DNA of 64,000 nucleotides from Spinellus fusiger (taxonomy: Eukaryota; Mucoromycota; Mucoromycetes; Mucorales; Phycomycetaceae). The stretch covers positions 1 through 64,000 of the forward strand of contig JALLLS010000116.1 in NCBI GenBank assembly GCA_025094145.1, read 5' to 3'. Made by a program: the position numbers and the translations under genes. Below, piece by piece: positions 11,377 to 21,292 of this stretch (its first letter is position 1; each line of letters begins with the position of its first letter). A model generated the notes under the pieces. The model searched no databases, had not been told where the DNA came from, and saw only the letters and a program-made list of their open reading frames with translations.

Positions 11377-12376
11377 AAGTTGTGTTTTCTTCTGAGGCAT
11401 CTAGCATTTCTTCATCTGTTTGTGGTGCCTTAAATGCTGTTGATGCCCTGTCTCTGTCCTGGTACTGCTTCCTCTTGTTGGGGTTCTCAGGGATCTGGGA
11501 TTCTTCAATCCATCCTACCTCAGCAAATGCTGTGGCCACAGAGAAGGCTGTGTGGGGGCACATGTAGGCAATGGCCTGGAGGCATCTGCTCTCATACAGG
11601 TGGATGGCTTCTGAGGCCAGGTCCTCTTTTGACAGTGTTGCATATTTGGGATCAGCAAGGTGCTCTGGTGCTGTAGGATCAAAGTCCTTGTAGGTAGTGA
11701 TGCCAGCCTTTTCCAAGAGAGACAGCACTTCTGGCTCATACTGAAGGTGCACCAACAGGCGAATGACAGATCTGGCAGGGAAACAGACATCCAGGATGTG
11801 TCCAGTATCAAAGCCAAGGGTTCTGAGGAGCTTACGCACTTCTGGACAGTTCATGCATCTTCCACAGGGGATGTACACATAGTTGTACCCTTGTTCACCT
11901 ACTGAGACAGTGAATGCTCTTGTTGCAGCAGCAACACGTCTCTCTGAAGGCTGTGACCTCTTGACAGGAGCCTTGGCATGTTTCTTGGCTACTGTGGCCC
12001 AAGAAGAGTCCTTGACAGTAGGCAGACCTTGTAGTGGATCAGTTGCTCTACTCTTTGGTGTCTGTATTTCCTTTGGTGTCTGTATTTCCTTTGGTGTCAG
12101 GACATTGGTGGGGGCTGGGACTGTTGGTGATGCTGCTGCTGCTTTGAGGGCACTGATCTTTGCCTCCAGAGCCTTGACTGTCCCTTGCAGTCTTGAGTTT
12201 TCTTCCAGGAGTCTCTCAAAAGTATCAAGCTTTTGCTGCTGCTGGTGATTCTGCTGTCTGACCTGAGTTATCTCAGCAGAGAGCAAAGTCAACACCAAAA
12301 TAATATCAGCTTGGGAGGAAGCAGCTGTGTTTTGCTGCAACTGCAGCAACTGTTGGTGGGTATTCCCAAAAGACAT
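11369..12376 (-). CDS. LINE ORF1 protein of L2 (coiled coil plus RNA-binding-like domain)
   Basis: 335 aa and uninterrupted. I chose the ATG at 12376 because L3 and L4 have their start at the homologous place; the frame is open 35 codons further up. Residues 15-75 are Gln-rich with heptad character (FERLLEENSRLQGTVKALEAKISALKAA). A basic Ser/Ala linker follows (about 120-165), then a conserved part (about 170-300) beginning GYNYVYIPCGRCMNCPEVRK and ending CPHTAFSVATAFAEVGW, present in all three ORF1 copies. This layout fits LINE ORF1 proteins that form multimers and bind the RNA, but I see no zinc knuckle. The RNA-binding role of the conserved part is inferred. Confidence 0.75.
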   Translation of the reverse strand: MSFGNTHQQLLQLQQNTAASSQADIILVLTLLSAEITQVRQQNHQQQQKLDTFERLLEENSRLQGTVKALEAKISALKAAAASPTVPAPTNVLTPKEIQTPKEIQTPKSRATDPLQGLPTVKDSSWATVAKKHAKAPVKRSQPSERRVAAATRAFTVSVGEQGYNYVYIPCGRCMNCPEVRKLLRTLGFDTGHILDVCFPARSVIRLLVHLQYEPEVLSLLEKAGITTYKDFDPTAPEHLADPKYATLSKEDLASEAIHLYESRCLQAIAYMCPHTAFSVATAFAEVGWIEESQIPENPNKRKQYQDRDRASTAFKAPQTDEEMLDASEENTTYE

Positions 12377-12556
12377 AGTGTATCTACTGCTATTCAAGTG
12401 GTGTAGACCTGAAACTTGGACAGTAGGTGGGGAGGTGGGTGATGTTGATGGATGGATTGTGTTTTTTGATGGATGCAGCATTTTGGTGATGGATGGATGA
12501 TTTTCAAATTTGGATAGACTTACAATTTTGCTTTTGAAAAGTGTTGCTTAGCAGAA

Positions 12557-12944
12557 TGTCTGTGCCAGACACTGTCCTATCAAATAGAGTAATACTATTG
12601 GCTGCACATGTCTTCCCTTTTTGGAAGACACATTATCCTGTGTGGATACACACAGATAATATAATATAATTAATAAGATAAATGCTAATGCAATATAGTG
12701 TCTTGGCTTAACATGTTCACTGTGAAGAGAACATAAAGCCAAGACATGTATGTGCAATTGTACACTGTAGAATTTAGTATAAATAATCAAGTGAATTCAA
12801 TGAATAAACATTATCTTCTATCTTCTCTTTTATTCTTCCTCTTTGATCTACGTGGGTTTCAGTTCAAACCAAGAACCACTAGCTATTCCACTCTGTGCAC
12901 ATACCCCGGGTTTAGAACTATTCTATCCAAATTTGTGAACAACA
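12557..12944 (+). mobile_element. Solo LTR, family LTR-C, copy 2
   Basis: 388 bp from TGTCTGTGCCAGACACTG to TGTGAACAACA. TATA-like TTTAGTATAAATAA at about 12774 and AATAAA at about 12803. The hairpin TGTCTTCC/GGAAGACA (12609-12630) has its loop in the opposite orientation to copy 1. It sits exactly between the 5' end of LINE L2 and the truncated tRNA-Ile copy (about 9 bp away). No target duplication is visible. Confidence 0.75.
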
Positions 12945-12945
12945 C

Positions 12946-12969
12946 AAACATCTGGCCCATTTAGCTCAG
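12946..12969 (+). repeat. Left copy of a 24-bp direct repeat holding the first 15 bases of tRNA-Ile
   Basis: 24 bp that match 13484-13507 at 21 positions. It includes nine bases of upstream flank and then GCCCATTTAGCTCAG, the 5' end of a tRNA-Ile up to the A box. After this point the tRNA sequence stops and the SINE 3' tail begins. It is best read as the target-site duplication of the SINE. Confidence 0.8.
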
Positions 12970-13483
12970 GTTAAAGATTTTTTATTTTAGGAGTATTTTT
13001 CACAAGCTAGAAATAGTATAGTGACTCCAACAGACATATTAGGGAAGCATATTTTACATATAAGGATAGGAACATAGAATGAAAGGAAAGGAATTGAAAT
13101 ACAGACAAATTACTAAGACTAAGACTTATTTGAAAGATAGGAAAGATTGCTTAATTAAGCCTGTGAGGGCATCCTTCCACCTGCCAGCACCCCAAGACCA
13201 GACCAGCCAAACCAGGAACCACACCAGAAAGAAAATGGCATTAAACCCTTTTTGGGCATATATGAACATAAGGACTGCAAGGCAGTGCCTGCATGGGAGG
13301 GAAAAGGACAAGACACATAGTTGAAACCACCAGCCAAGACCGCAAAACCAAAGGCAGTCACCCACCTTGCCAGAAAATTAGTAGGGGCTGGGATGCCTGT
13401 TTTAGAGCAGAAATCATCCTGGTGGGGTTGAACCCCCGACCTCTGCAATGCTTAGCAGATCTTACTACCAACTCGGCCAAGCC
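12970..13483 (-). mobile_element. tRNA-headed SINE with a LINE-type 3' tail
   Basis: On the minus strand it starts at 13483 with GGCTTGGCCGAGTTGG, containing a Pol III A box (TGGCCGAGTTGG, 13468-13479) and a B box (GGTTCAACCCC, 13424-13434) spaced as in a tRNA. The head does not fold cleanly as a functional tRNA. A unique body of about 380 bp follows, and the last 60 bp (13028-12969) match the 3' end of LINE L1 at about 50 of 60 positions, including a shared ATCTTTAACC terminus. It is flanked by the 24-bp direct repeats. This is the classic build of a SINE that borrows its partner LINE's reverse transcriptase. Open frames inside are not considered genes. Confidence 0.8.
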
Positions 13484-13507
13484 AAACATCCCGCCCGTTT
13501 AGCTCAG
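13484..13507 (+). repeat. Right copy of the 24-bp direct repeat, overlapping intact tRNA-Ile
   Basis: Partner of 12946-12969 (21 of 24 identical). It covers nine bases upstream of tRNA-Ile and its first 15 bases. The three differences all lie in the left copy's tRNA part or the flank, as expected if the left copy drifted without selection. Confidence 0.8.
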
Positions 13508-13566
13508 TTGGTTAGAGCGTGGTGCTAATAACGCCAAGGTCACAGGTTCGACCCCTGTAATGGGCA
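13493..13566 (+). tRNA. tRNA-Ile (anticodon AAT)
   Basis: 74 nt. Acceptor GCCCGTT / AATGGGC, discriminator A, A box TTAGCTCAGTTGG, anticodon loop with AAT (GTGCTAATAACGC), T arm CACAGGTTCGACCCCTGT. No intron. The SINE 5' end lies 9 bp upstream. Confidence 0.95.
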
Positions 13567-13728
13567 TAAAACAAATTGTATTTTTAACTTTTTGTGTATT
13601 AACATACAATCTGTTTTATATATAGATAATTATCATTTAACTATAGTATAATTATTATTATTTTTGTAATTAGCATAATAATTATTTAGTAGCTATTTAT
13701 TGATGTGTTGTAAAAGTTTGGATAGATC

Positions 13729-16700
13729 TACACACAAGGAGATTTTTGGGATATATAAGGAAATATTCTGAGGATAAAATCAAAATCTTCTTATGATTGG
13801 CTAATGTGTTTGAAAATGCCTTTTTGTTGTCCAGAGGGTCAATTTCAAACTCTGCCTGCCTATCAGAACAAAGATAATTGACTTTGCAATTATAAAGTAG
13901 AAAATTGGCTGTAAAGACAAAAAATAGAACAAGAATCTTCTTAATTTTATAACTCAGTCACTGATATTCCTCTCTTAACATAATATGTTACCCTTAAACC
14001 CACAGTATTTGCAGCATAACAATGTTTAAAAATATTTATTGTGGGACTCACACAGAATTAACTCCAGTGGTCATTGTCCAAAAGAGAGAGCCAAACTTAC
14101 TTACATTGAGCACAGTGCATTCATTCATTGACTGAATGTCAACTGCCTCTACAACTACTACACCATCATAGCTCACTTCAACAGTGGTGCTCAAGGGCAA
14201 GACAACATTGTTTCCAATGTTATCTTTAAGGCCAATGGCAAAAAAAGAGGAAAGGTTGTGGGTTTCTTTGGCAAAAGCCAGATGTTGTGAGTGAGTGAGT
14301 GAGTTTTGGTCAGAGGCTAGTTTGAAGTTGTATGGAAGAATTGTGGCAATATTCTTCTCAATGGCAACAATCTTACCAAAGACAGGCAAGACAGCAGAAG
14401 ACAACAAAAACAAACCAGCAAGACCAACAACAATACTTTTGGAGCTGCTGTTATTATCAGCAGGCTCACAGGAGAGAACAAGAGGATGGAACTGTTGGAA
14501 CAGCTTAACCTTGGCACCAGCAGTGAGAAGACCACCATAGCCTGGTACCTGCCAGTACCCACCTTGGAAGATGTGTACCAACATGTACTTTTTCCCAAAA
14601 GAAATGGCAACATCTTGAGAGGGCAAGCATCTGTTGGTGAAGATTATCCTTTCACGGATAAACTTGTTGAATTGCTTGCCTCTTTCTGTTTCATAATGAA
14701 TGGGCAAGGCAAAGCAAGTAATATCTTCACAAAGATGACCAAGCAAATGCAACTTGAGAGTGCTGCCAATGGTTGCTTTCTTTGCAGACTTGCTGGGTGC
14801 TGCCAATACATCATAGTTGGCAATTGATCTCTTCAAATCTGTGACAATGGACTCCACATTGTTCAAATAAACATCTAAGGATGTTTCAATTCTTTGCATG
14901 TATAACAGGGATACAAGAGAACCAAGCTTAACAAAACAATCAAAAATGATTGCCTTTGAAGTATTGTTGCTGATGAGTTGTTTTTGAATTAATTGATTCA
15001 CAATGGTGGGCATCTGCTGAACAATGATCTTAAAATCTCTTCCAAGATATGAGCCACAGAGGCAAAAGGTTGTGTGGTGCTTTCTTGTGAAAGCCTTTGA
15101 GTTGTAGTTGAAGAAGCTTTCTTCCAAGTGCTTGACTTCTTTTTCTGTGTAAAATGGCACCATACCAATCACAAGGTGTTTGGCAACACCAAGAAGGATA
15201 GTATGCAAGATTTCTACTGGGCAATCCTTGGAGGGATCCCACAACTGGAGAGACAAGAGGGCTTCACCACCAGCTAGCTTATAGCCAGTGCTGGGGTTAC
15301 TTCTGGGGCTGGCATTGTTGGGGTTGTTGTTGTACTGTTGGCACATCTCCACCAACTCTTCTTCTGGCAGGGGCACCCTCCACTACTGCACTTCCACTTC
15401 CCTTCCTCCAGAAACATTTTCTACATGGTAGATTGGCACTTGCACCAAGACTACATGCCACAGCTGCATGCATAGGATTGTCTGCCATGATGAGGTGAAG
15501 TACACCAACAACAAGGACAGATTCTCCAAACTCCACATCAAACATCTTGACGCCTCTCTCCAACATCTCCAAGTCCTTTACCAGCTCCGGAAGCATCTCT
15601 ATTGCCAACAACTTGTTGCTGGTGCAAAGAAAGAACATATTCTCAACCCTGTTTTGTTCTTTGAATGCCATTGCGGCAGGAGACATCACCCAACTCTCAA
15701 ACTTATTCCACTTCTTGGTGGTGTTTCCACTTGTGTCATCTGAGAACAAGTTCAGAGGCACAATTTTCACTGGCATGAACTGTCTTCTGGAGCTAGTAGT
15801 GACTCTTTTGAGAGGGTGGTGGTTGGTGGAGTTAATGTGGGTAGTGGAAGAAATCTTAATGTCTCTAACAATGTCAAGAATGACAATGCTGCCAACAGAG
15901 AAACCAGGTGTTGCTTCATAAGCCTCAGCCATCAGTCTACCATGTTGCATGAAGAAAGAGGCAAGCCTGTATGTTGTTATTGTTGTTGTTGTTGTTGTTT
16001 CACCAAGAGAGGCATGCACAATGTCTCCAACCCAGAGATCAACAGAAGTACCATTGATGGTAACAGTGACCATGGGGTGCTGAAACAGCGGGTGAGTTCT
16101 CCACTTCTCTCCCTGAGTTACAGAAACTTGTTGATTTGGAGTTCTGTCTGGCAGGGCAGAGAGCATCTTTGTCTTGAGGGGGTTGGCAGTGAGGAGCCTC
16201 AAATGCTTGGAGGGTTTGTTCATAGAGAACTGGTGGATGGTGGTGGTGGTGGGCAAGCCTTTGCAGGTTTCAACCACTGTAACATTATGGGTGGTGGTGT
16301 GGAACTTGGGGACATGGCTTCTCACCCTCTTCTTGAGGTTAAGAACCCTGTTTAAAGCAGGGACTTTCTCCTGAGGATTGGCAAGACAAGCCTCTCTCAC
16401 ATCTTTGCACAAGGTGATGATCTCCCCTGCAAATCTTCTTGAGATACATTCCTCATTTTCAGTAAAGAAACAATGTATGATCATCTCCAGCTTTGTCAAG
16501 AATGGGAAGATATCATCTACAGAGGCAGCCTCCTCAAAGGTGTTGTTGCTGCTGTCAAATCATCTTCCCTGGTAACCCAAAGAGGTTCTTCTTCAAGAAC
16601 TTCCTCATCTTCAACAACAAACTCCTGGTCATCATCACCTTCCTCTTCTACATGGAAGACTGTGGTGATGGTGGGGAGAGATTAGAGAATGAGCAACATT

Positions 16701-17778
16701 ACTTTTAGACTTGAGATTATCCTTACATTTTATGAGTAGAAAGGTGTGATTTCAGATTTTCCTTGGTCTTAAATGTCTTTTGGCAGACAGTGCAGGTGGG
16801 AATTTCATTCTTCTTGAAGTTGATGGTGGTGAGGGACATGGTAAAAGAGATTTCAATATAAAAACAGAAAGAGAGTGAGCTGTTTGACTTGAGGATTTTG
16901 ACTTAATAAATTATTGGAAAGTGGAGGCTAAAGTGATACATCACCAAAATGAAAATATTTTCTTATTCTTTTGTCTGTTATTCTTTTGTTGTTTTTCACA
17001 CTGCCTATAATATTTGACACCCAAGTACTTGTCAAGATGAGCATAAATAAGCAATGTAATGTGTGGTTATTAACAAAGAAAAACAATAGAAGGAGGTGAT
17101 AGACACTACCAAGGACTATTCTTGAGATAAAAAGGTAAGCAGTGTCATCATCTGGGCTTGAGCTCATTGCAATGTACAAGACATAGTACTGACTCTTCTT
17201 TTAATAGATAGCATATGGCTTATTATTCTCAAGACAAGTATTAACTAAAAGGTAAGCATACTATCTCTCTTGATTGAACTATCACTAATATACTCTTCTG
17301 TTATTAGATAAGTTAAGACTCTTCTCAAGTCAGTCCAAGGTGGTCTTCTTCCTTCTATATGGTCTAGGCTGTCTAGGGTATACTCCTGAGCATAGTTATC
17401 TATCTCCCAATATTAAAGCACAAGGCTTCTAGGGTATAGATTCTATTGCTATGAAAGAATATACCTAGAACAGCAGTAGCTATAGTAATAGTATATTATT
17501 AGCTATATTATTATTAGCTACAGTATTATTAGCTATATTATTATAATAAACAATTTTATTCATAAACAATATTTTATTGATAATATAATTTGATATTGAG
17601 GTATTCCATAAAAGGTAAGAAAATTTTGGATACTTGCAAACCTTTGATTTCAAGTACAGTTCCATAAAAGGCAGGAAGTTTTCAGTTTTAAATGCAGTTC
17701 CATAAAAGGCAAGATATTTTCAGTTTTAAAAGGTGAAGATATCATTGCTTAAAGGCCAGAAAAACCTCCTGGTGTGTA
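13729..17778 (-). mobile_element. Plavaka/CMC-like DNA transposon, copy 1, complete ends
   Basis: Terminal inverted repeats TACACACAAGGAGATTTTT (left, 13729) and TACACACCAGGAGGTTTTT (right end, read inward on the minus strand from 17778). Subterminal repeats of the form CCATAAAAGG(C/T)AAGA lie at about 17600-17720, as in CACTA/CMC elements. In between are a broken transposase (14048-16840), an AT-rich 5' region (16860-17600) with an ATTATTAGCTATATT run, and a 3' UTR. No unambiguous short target duplication. Copies or derivatives lie at 18768-19002, 48166-49206 and from 61922 to the window end. Confidence 0.75.
14048..16840 (-). pseudogene. Plavaka-like transposase with N-terminal C2H2 finger, frameshifted
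   Basis: Exon 1 (16840 to about 16728) encodes a C2H2 finger: CTVCQKTFKTKENLKSHLSTH. After a short intron (about 16727-16688) comes an acidic stretch (EEEGDDDQEFVVE). Comparison with the second copy (63103 onward) shows a one-base deletion near 16545, then a long frame (16499-15297) with the conserved NPMHAAVACSLGASANLPCR. A second frameshift at about 15370 leads into 15376-14048, with PVEILHTILLG, HYETERGKQFNKFIRERI and LPSQDVAISF, which I recognise from Plavaka/KDZ-type fungal transposases. Acidic catalytic residues cannot be assigned by eye. It is inactive because of the two shifts. Confidence 0.7.
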
Positions 17779-17977
17779 AACCATTCTGATCAATTAAGAA
17801 TAATTAAGCTATGGCCAGTCATCATAGGTTTTTTTAAATATAAAAATATTATTGTTCAATATCCTTAATGTCAGATAATTACATTTCCATAAACAGAAAC
17901 ACAAATTGCCTAAATGGGACCACATGGTAGAAGATGAGTTAGTAGCAAGGCATATATCTCAGGGATGATACCATAGT
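17779..17977. other. Short spacer between transposons
   Basis: AT-rich sequence between the right end of the Plavaka-like element and LTR-A copy 2. I see no gene or repeat that I can name. Confidence 0.5.
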
Positions 17978-18767
17978 TGAGATTGTTTGGACAGGTAGAT
18001 TAACAAGACTGAACAAAGATAATTTTTATTTAGTAAAGAGTGATTCACTATTTATACTTTTGGTGGGTGCTTATCCTTCAGTGGCTTCTACCTTATGGTA
18101 GGATAATCTATTCTACCTTATGGTTGGTGTCTATATTACTACCTTATGGTTGGCTCATATGTTTTACTTAGTTGTAGTATTATTAGATTCAACCCTATGG
18201 TTGGTTCCTGGGATAAGCACTCCATTATTGAAACCATTAATTATTATGAGTCTTTACTCAATTGACTCTGATAGGTCAATATTGTTCTGTTAGGATTATT
18301 AATGAAGATGGCTCTTGTTAAGTGTCCAATAGTACACTGAGCTTTAGAAAGTGATTGTTAAATTCAAAAGGGAATTAATCAGACTCAAAATGAGATACTT
18401 TTATTAAAACAATTTTGACATGTCTATTTAGTATAAATAGACAAGTGGCTGTGTACTGAATATGATCTATTACTGTTTTAGGATGCTTGTCAAATAATGG
18501 CCTGTTCAGTAGACTTTAATATGCAGTGTCTTAACTATGAATTATGTTGTAGAAAGGAGACAACTTAATAATCAGTCTGTGACTGCTACCATTGTCTTCA
18601 TGATTACAACAGTGATTTGTAGTTACAACCAATCAGTGAGATGATACAGAGATGTACTATAGTACTTGTGTGCACTCAAGCTTTCATAGAGTATTCTGAA
18701 TGTCACAGCACACTACTTGTGTTGACCTATTCATAGAGAATCTTTGGATTGAAGTCAGAACATGACA
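17978..18767 (-). mobile_element. Solo LTR, family LTR-A, copy 2, carrying a nested LTR-B
   Basis: It starts TGAGATTGTTTGG and ends GAACATGACA. Minus-strand promoter and poly(A) signals are as in the other copies. It is split at 18356 by an LTR-B with a perfect GTGAT duplication, so without the insert it is about 529 bp. No target duplication for the outer LTR. Confidence 0.75.
18356..18611 (-). mobile_element. Solo LTR, family LTR-B, copy 2
   Basis: 256 bp from TGTTAAATTC to GATTACAACA, the same length as copy 1 at 6458-6713 and nearly identical in reverse orientation. It is flanked by GTGAT on both sides (18351-18355 and 18612-18616). The uninterrupted site GGTGATTTG is present in LTR-A copies at 20600 and 25165. 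This fixes the boundaries and the 5-bp duplication size. Confidence 0.9.
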
Positions 18768-19002
18768 CCCTTGGTTTTCCTGTTTCTAAGTTTGTGTCAA
18801 AACTCTATTTTGCTGTCCCTGCTAGAGACCAAATACCTACCCATTCATCTCTCTGTTAGTCCTGACAATAACCCTAGTGCCCTATATTACATATACTTGC
18901 AAACCTTTTTTAAACACAGTTCCATAAAAGGGCAAAATATTTTTAGACATAAAAGGAAGGAGATACCACTGCTTAAAGGCCAGAAAAATCTCCTGGTGTG
19001 TA
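18768..19002 (-). mobile_element. Fragment of a Plavaka-type non-autonomous element
   Basis: Read on the minus strand it starts at 19002 with TACACACCAGGAGATTTTTC. It then follows the same sequence as the element at 48166 (CTGGCCTTTAAG..., CCCTTTTATGGAACTGTGTT, GGTCTCTAGCAGGGACA) before being cut by LTR-A at 18767. Only one end is present. Confidence 0.65.
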
Positions 19003-19176
19003 CTTCTTTATGATAAGGCTGACAGTGGGTTTACTGATGCCAAACATGGCTGCAATCTCCACTTGACTGGTGCCATTTTGGGTGGCCTTGTGAACAATGA
19101 GTTGACAAGTAAAGTTGTCAATATTATTCTTTCTGTTTCCAAAAGGCTTGGTGGTTTGTTTAGTGTTGTTAGACAT
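19003..19176 (-). pseudogene. Tc1/mariner-like helix-turn-helix fragment
   Basis: About 58 codons beginning MSNNTKQTTKPFGNRK and containing a helix-turn-helix segment (TSQVEIAAMFGISKPTVSLI), like the N-terminal DNA-binding part of Tc1-type transposases. The frame is cut by the Plavaka-type end at 19002, and the catalytic domain is gone. Confidence 0.5.
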
Positions 19177-19521
19177 AACAGATGATATAGCAGAAAAAGA
19201 AGAAATGAGAAATAAGTAAAAAAAATATTTTTTTGACCAAAAATAGAGGTTGGAAAACAAAATAAATTATTATTATTTTGCCAGACACTGTACTATATAC
19301 TATATCTTGTCTTATTTGCACAACACCTAGTATCTTCTTCCTACCTGTTCCCAGTAGTTCTTTATACAAAAAGTACATTTTTTGCATAAAGATTCCGAAC
19401 AAAATTTTGTTCCCACTGGTCTAAATAGACAATAAAATATATATTAATTCTAAAAGAGTTTTATTGTTTAGAGAAGAAAGGTATATTGATTAAAATAGTT
19501 AGTTTAAACAATAATTAAAAA
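19177..19521. other. AT-rich spacer before tRNA-Asp
   Basis: No gene recognised. A piece near 19280-19330 (CCAGACACTGTACTAT ... GCACAACACCTAGTA) resembles parts of LTR-C and of the sequence next to the Ty3 remnant at 8280, so this is probably repeat debris. Confidence 0.45.
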
Positions 19522-19593
19522 CTCTTCGACCGGGAATTGAACCCGGGTCTCCCGCGTGACAGGCGGGGATACTTACCACTATACTATCGAAGA
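19522..19593 (-). tRNA. tRNA-Asp (anticodon GTC)
   Basis: 72 nt on the minus strand. Acceptor TCTTCGA / TCGAAGA with discriminator G, D arm TAGTATAGTGGTAAGTA, anticodon loop CTGTCAC with GTC, T arm CCGGGTTCAATTCCCGG. LINE L4 starts about 10 bp upstream of its 5' end, pointing away. Confidence 0.95.
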
Positions 19594-19781
19594 ACTTCTC
19601 TTTCTGCTAAAGATTACTTTTTTTGAAAATTTATAAGTTCAATCCAAAAATTCAAAAACGTCCATCTGTCTCCAAAAAGCTGCATTCATCTGCATCCATC
19701 ATCAATCCATCTTCCCCCATCTCCCGACTATCTTCTATAAAAGTTTCAGACCTCCAGCTCTCAAACTTGACCAGATCCACC

Positions 19782-21292
19782 ATGTTCTCTTCTCTAGCAG
19801 GACAACACCTCTTGGCTAATGCCACCACCACCACCACCGAAGCTCAACTTATCTCGGCAGTGACGTCACTCCAACAGAGCTTTGCTCAAATGGCTTCTGA
19901 GCACACCCATCAGAAGCAGAGACTTGAGGCCTTTGAGGCCATTATGGAAGAAAACAAGCAGCTGAGAGAGACTGTGGCAGCCCTTGAGGCAAAGCTTGCT
20001 GCCTTGACTAATAAGGCAACTCCTGTGATACAAGAGGTGACACAGGCACCAAAGAACCACCAACAGGCTGAGAAGACAGCCAAGGACTCTACATGGGCTA
20101 CTGTAGCCAGAAAGACCCACCCTGCTCCCCAGAAAAGACCAGCTTCTTCAGCAAGAAGAGTAGAGTCTGCAGCCTGTACATTCTCAATACAGGTGTGATT
20201 ATTCAGACAAGTAGAAAGTAACAAGACTGAACAAAGATAATTTTTATTAAGTGAAGAGTGGTTCATTATTTATACTTTTTGTGGGTGCTTATCCTTCAGT
20301 GGTATTCTACCTTTTGGTAGTTAATGATTAGTTCATGGCATAGCTTATTGATAGATGCAACCATATGGTTGGTGTAGATGATCTATCCTATGATAGTTTA
20401 CATAGGTGTAGCTGTTCTACCTAATGGTAGACTACATGTTGGAGCCTTATGGTTGGTTCATTGAATAAGCACACCATTATAGAGCCATCTATTATGTCTT
20501 CACTTTTAATTGCCTTTGATAGGTCTTATTTTATCCACTAAGGATTTATAGATGAAGGCAGCTCATTAAGTGTCCAATAGTACACTGAGCTTTAGAAGGT
20601 GATTTGTAGTTACAACCAATCAGTGAGATGATACAGAGATGTACTATGTTACTTGTGTGCACTCAAGCTTTCATAGAGTATTCTGAATGTTACAGCATAC
20701 TACTCATGTTGACCAATTCATGAAGAATCTTTGGATTGAGGTTGGAACATAACACCAGGAAGGCCCAAAGGGCTTTTCCTATGTATATATTCCCAGAGGC
20801 AGATGCATGAACTGCCCAGAAGCAAGACGCCTCTTAAGAACCCTTGGCCTAGACACTGGAAGAATCCTGGATGTCTGTTTCCCTGCTCACTCTGTTCTTG
20901 GTCTTCTGGTCCATGTACAGTATGAAGCTGAAGTCAAGGAGGTCTTGGCTAAGGCCAAGGTGGACATATAAAGTGGATTTGACCCCCAGGATCCCAAACA
21001 TCTGGCTGACCCTAAATACTCTGAGTTCTCTGAACAGCAACTTGTGTTGGAGGCAATGCAGCTGAACCAGAACAGATGCATCCAGGCAATCCAGTATATG
21101 AGACCCTACCCAGCCTATGCTGTAGCTTCAGCTTTTTTGGGAGCTAGATGGCTCAGTGAGAAGCACATGCCTCCCAACCCCAACAAGAAGATGTACCAGG
21201 ACAGAAATGACCCTGCCAATACCTTCAAAGTGAGCAGAAGAAGCTCCCTTGCAATGTCAGAGTCCTCCAACACCCAACAACAATATGAATAG
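19782..21292 (+). pseudogene. LINE ORF1 of L4, split by an LTR
   Basis: It starts at the conserved ACCATG at 19782. The coiled-coil region RLEAFEAIMEENKQLRETVAALEAKLAALT is at about residues 45-75. The frame enters LTR-A at 20194. The remainder resumes at 20760 and shows RCMNCPEARRLLRTLGLDTGR-like sequence, a stop in 20968-20970, and the C-terminal block MRPYPAYAVASAFLGARW. It ends with TAG at 21290-21292, overlapping the ORF2 start by 8 nt. Confidence 0.75.
20194..20754 (-). mobile_element. Solo LTR, family LTR-A, copy 3, inside LINE ORF1
   Basis: 561 bp from TGTGATTATT to GAACATAACA. Because it interrupts a coding sequence with intact relatives (23220 in L3), the ends can be fixed. The flanks acagg (20189-20193) and ccagg (20755-20759) match at four of five bases, a 5-bp target duplication typical of Ty3-type elements. 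Confidence 0.85.

Larger units (their letters stand above)
8231..12556 (-). mobile_element. LINE copy L2, 3'-truncated, with complete ORF1
   Basis: Its 5' end (TTCTGCTAAGCAACAC on the minus strand) lies at about 12556, back to back with LTR-C copy 2 and facing tRNA-Ile. ORF1 is open and ORF2 is broken. The 3' UTR and tail seen in L1 are absent: the sequence stops where the Ty3 3' LTR begins, near 8231. The leader of L2, L3 and L4 shares 'CATCCATC' repeats. Confidence 0.85.

Noticed and set aside
13424..13483. A second tRNA gene next to tRNA-Ile (minus strand, anticodon GCT-like loop)
   Set aside because: A and B boxes are good, but acceptor and anticodon stems do not pair. The continuation and LINE-type tail make it a SINE head.
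13126..13502. Overlapping ORFs on both strands in 13079-13502
   Set aside because: They fall inside the SINE (Pol III head, LINE tail); no protein family is suggested.
17100..17600. Small genes in the leader of the Plavaka-like element
   Set aside because: ORFs are AT-rich and not shared in frame with the second copy at 62100-62700, although the DNA is similar.
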